Positions 21,563-22,552 of a stretch of 22,552 nt of DNA are shown here, one piece after another. The stretch comes from an uncultured Ruminococcus sp. Lineage in GTDB: Bacteria; Bacillota_A; Clostridia; Oscillospirales; Ruminococcaceae. The notes under the pieces were generated by a model. That model ran no database searches, was not told the origin of the DNA, and worked only from the letters and a program-made list of their open reading frames with translations. The stretch is taken from positions 1 to 22,552 of the forward strand of contig CAMOXW010000019.1 in the NCBI GenBank assembly GCA_946629405.1, written 5' to 3'. The position numbers and the translations under genes are program-made. Each line of letters starts with the position of its first letter. Positions within the stretch are counted from its first letter, which is position 1.

Positions 21563-22552
21563 TTATTCGGAAGCCTTTGCGGTATCATGTACTTTGAAGC
21601 CCTTGCTGGTCCTGCGGATAACTCCGTCGAGCAGCATGAACATTGAAGGCAGAACTGTGATAACGACTGCCATTGAGATGAGGGCACCTCTTGCGAGAAG
21701 CATACAAAGCGAGGAGATCATTCCGATATCCGAGTATACCGCAACGCCTATAGTTGCCGCAAAGAAGCCGAGAGCCGACGTGATGACTGATTTTATCGAG
21801 GTGGCGAGAGCAGTCTCAACTGATTCACGCTTCGATCTTCCGGAACTTCTTTCAAAGCGGTATCTTGTGGTCATGAGTATCGCATAATCGACCGTTGCGC
21901 CGAGCTGGATAGTACCGATAACTACGGATGCTATGAACGGAAGCTCAGTGCCGAGGGAGTACGCAAGTCCGAGGTTGATCATGATCGCAAGCTCAATAAC
22001 CGCAACAAGTATAACCGGCAGGGTTATCGACTTGAATGTAACTGCGATTATCAGGAAGATAACTGCGATAGAGAGTATACTTACGACTTTGAAGTCCTTG
22101 TCGGTGATAGTGATGAGGTCCTTTGTTGCGGGAGCCTCGCCTATGAGCATTGCCTTCGGGTCATATTTTTCGATTATATCGTTGAGCTCGCTGATCTGAT
22201 CATTAACGGCATCGGAAGCGACCTCATACTCAGAGCCGATGAGGATGAGCTGGTACTCGTCGCTCTTGAGCTTGGACTTTATGCTGTCGGGGATAATCTC
22301 CTCCGGGACAGCGGGGCCTGCAATGGTATTGAAGCCGAGGGTGAACTGCACACCATCGACCTTTTCCATATCATTCATCATGCTTGCAGCCGTCTTTGCA
22401 TCGAGCTTTGAATCTGCAAGGAGGATATGTGTGCTGTTCATACCGAACTCCTTGGAGAGCTTGGCATTTGCCTCAACGCTTTCGAGGTCCTTCGGGAGAG
22501 TGCTGTCGAGCTTGTAGTAAACGTCGTAGTTGTTATTGCCGTAAACAGCGGG
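21563..22552 (-). CDS. MMPL/RND-family membrane protein (5' end beyond the window)
   Basis: The reading frame is open to the right edge (329 residues visible, continuing upstream). An apparent ATG at 22441 is internal: the 37 codons before it continue without a stop and with family-like sequence. Visible membrane segments lie at about 155-174, 178-198, 206-226, 253-270 and 283-306 of the visible part. The family motif GTIQLGATVDYAILMTTRYR carries the Asp-Tyr pair that in MmpL/RND proteins lies in the proton path. The outer loop before the first segment is hydrophilic. These proton-driven pumps move lipids, peptides or drugs. The 24-base gap to the heptad-repeat gene indicates one operon. The substrate is unknown. 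Confidence 0.9.
   Translation of the reverse strand, partial: PAVYGNNNYDVYYKLDSTLPKDLESVEANAKLSKEFGMNSTHILLADSKLDAKTAASMMNDMEKVDGVQFTLGFNTIAGPAVPEEIIPDSIKSKLKSDEYQLILIGSEYEVASDAVNDQISELNDIIEKYDPKAMLIGEAPATKDLITITDKDFKVVSILSIAVIFLIIAVTFKSITLPVILVAVIELAIMINLGLAYSLGTELPFIASVVIGTIQLGATVDYAILMTTRYRFERSSGRSKRESVETALATSIKSVITSALGFFAATIGVAVYSDIGMISSLCMLLARGALISMAVVITVLPSMFMLLDGVIRRTSKGFKVHDTAKASE

Noticed and set aside
21563..22441. MMPL gene starting at the ATG at 22441
   Set aside because: The frame stays open to the window edge with family-like residues, and there is no ribosome binding site at that ATG, so the gene is 5'-truncated by the window.

Overview
The window looks like a chromosomal segment of a low-to-moderate GC, spore-lineage Firmicute. 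A Ruminococcus-like member of the Clostridia (Oscillospiraceae) is my best guess. The grounds are a SpoIVB-type sporulation protease, an HPr with both His15 and Ser46, AGGAGG-type ribosome binding sites on nearly every gene, sigma-A promoters of the TTGACA-17-TATAAT form, and an ADSL-type adenylosuccinate lyase. No phage, integrase, transposase, CRISPR array, tRNA or rRNA was seen. The organism call is inference from gene content, not a database match.

Left arm (1-6200, all minus strand, read right to left). A good promoter at 6172-6200 starts a run of tightly spaced genes: an alpha/beta hydrolase, a membrane-anchored MurF-like ligase, a D-Ala-D-Ala ligase family protein, a small membrane protein overlapping the ligase by 4 bases, a maltose-acetyltransferase-like enzyme with an odd charged tail, and a LysR regulator. 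Three back-to-back hairpins follow the last gene. The core is a peptidoglycan-precursor module whose MurF carries five membrane helices where the usual N-terminal domain would be.

Middle (6371-14563). Divergent from that operon, purB has its own consensus promoter. Then come a membrane-anchored XRE regulator, a secreted or anchored protein of unknown function, rimM and trmD (tRNA/ribosome maturation), and ptsH (HPr) with its own promoter and terminator. spoIVB lies on the minus strand. A four-helix membrane protein and a DEDDh exonuclease follow on the plus strand. The rimM-trmD gap holds two inverted arrays of 7-base repeats. The region upstream of spoIVB holds a cluster of related hairpins.

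The 14584-15449 gap has no convincing gene. Its left half contains a chain of stable hairpins bounded by a minus-strand promoter (TTGAAT-17-TATAAT) and a terminator. I read it as a structured noncoding RNA of about 430 nt that I do not recognise. This is my main candidate for something undescribed.

Right arm (15450-22552). A helical-repeat protein (minus) is divergent from an OmpR-type response regulator and histidine kinase pair. The kinase has an unusually long Thr/Pro/Glu/Asp-rich extracytoplasmic linker. Convergent with them is a minus-strand MMPL/RND membrane protein (cut by the window edge) followed by a secreted heptad-repeat protein. The two probably form one export or envelope system, and the two-component pair may or may not control it.
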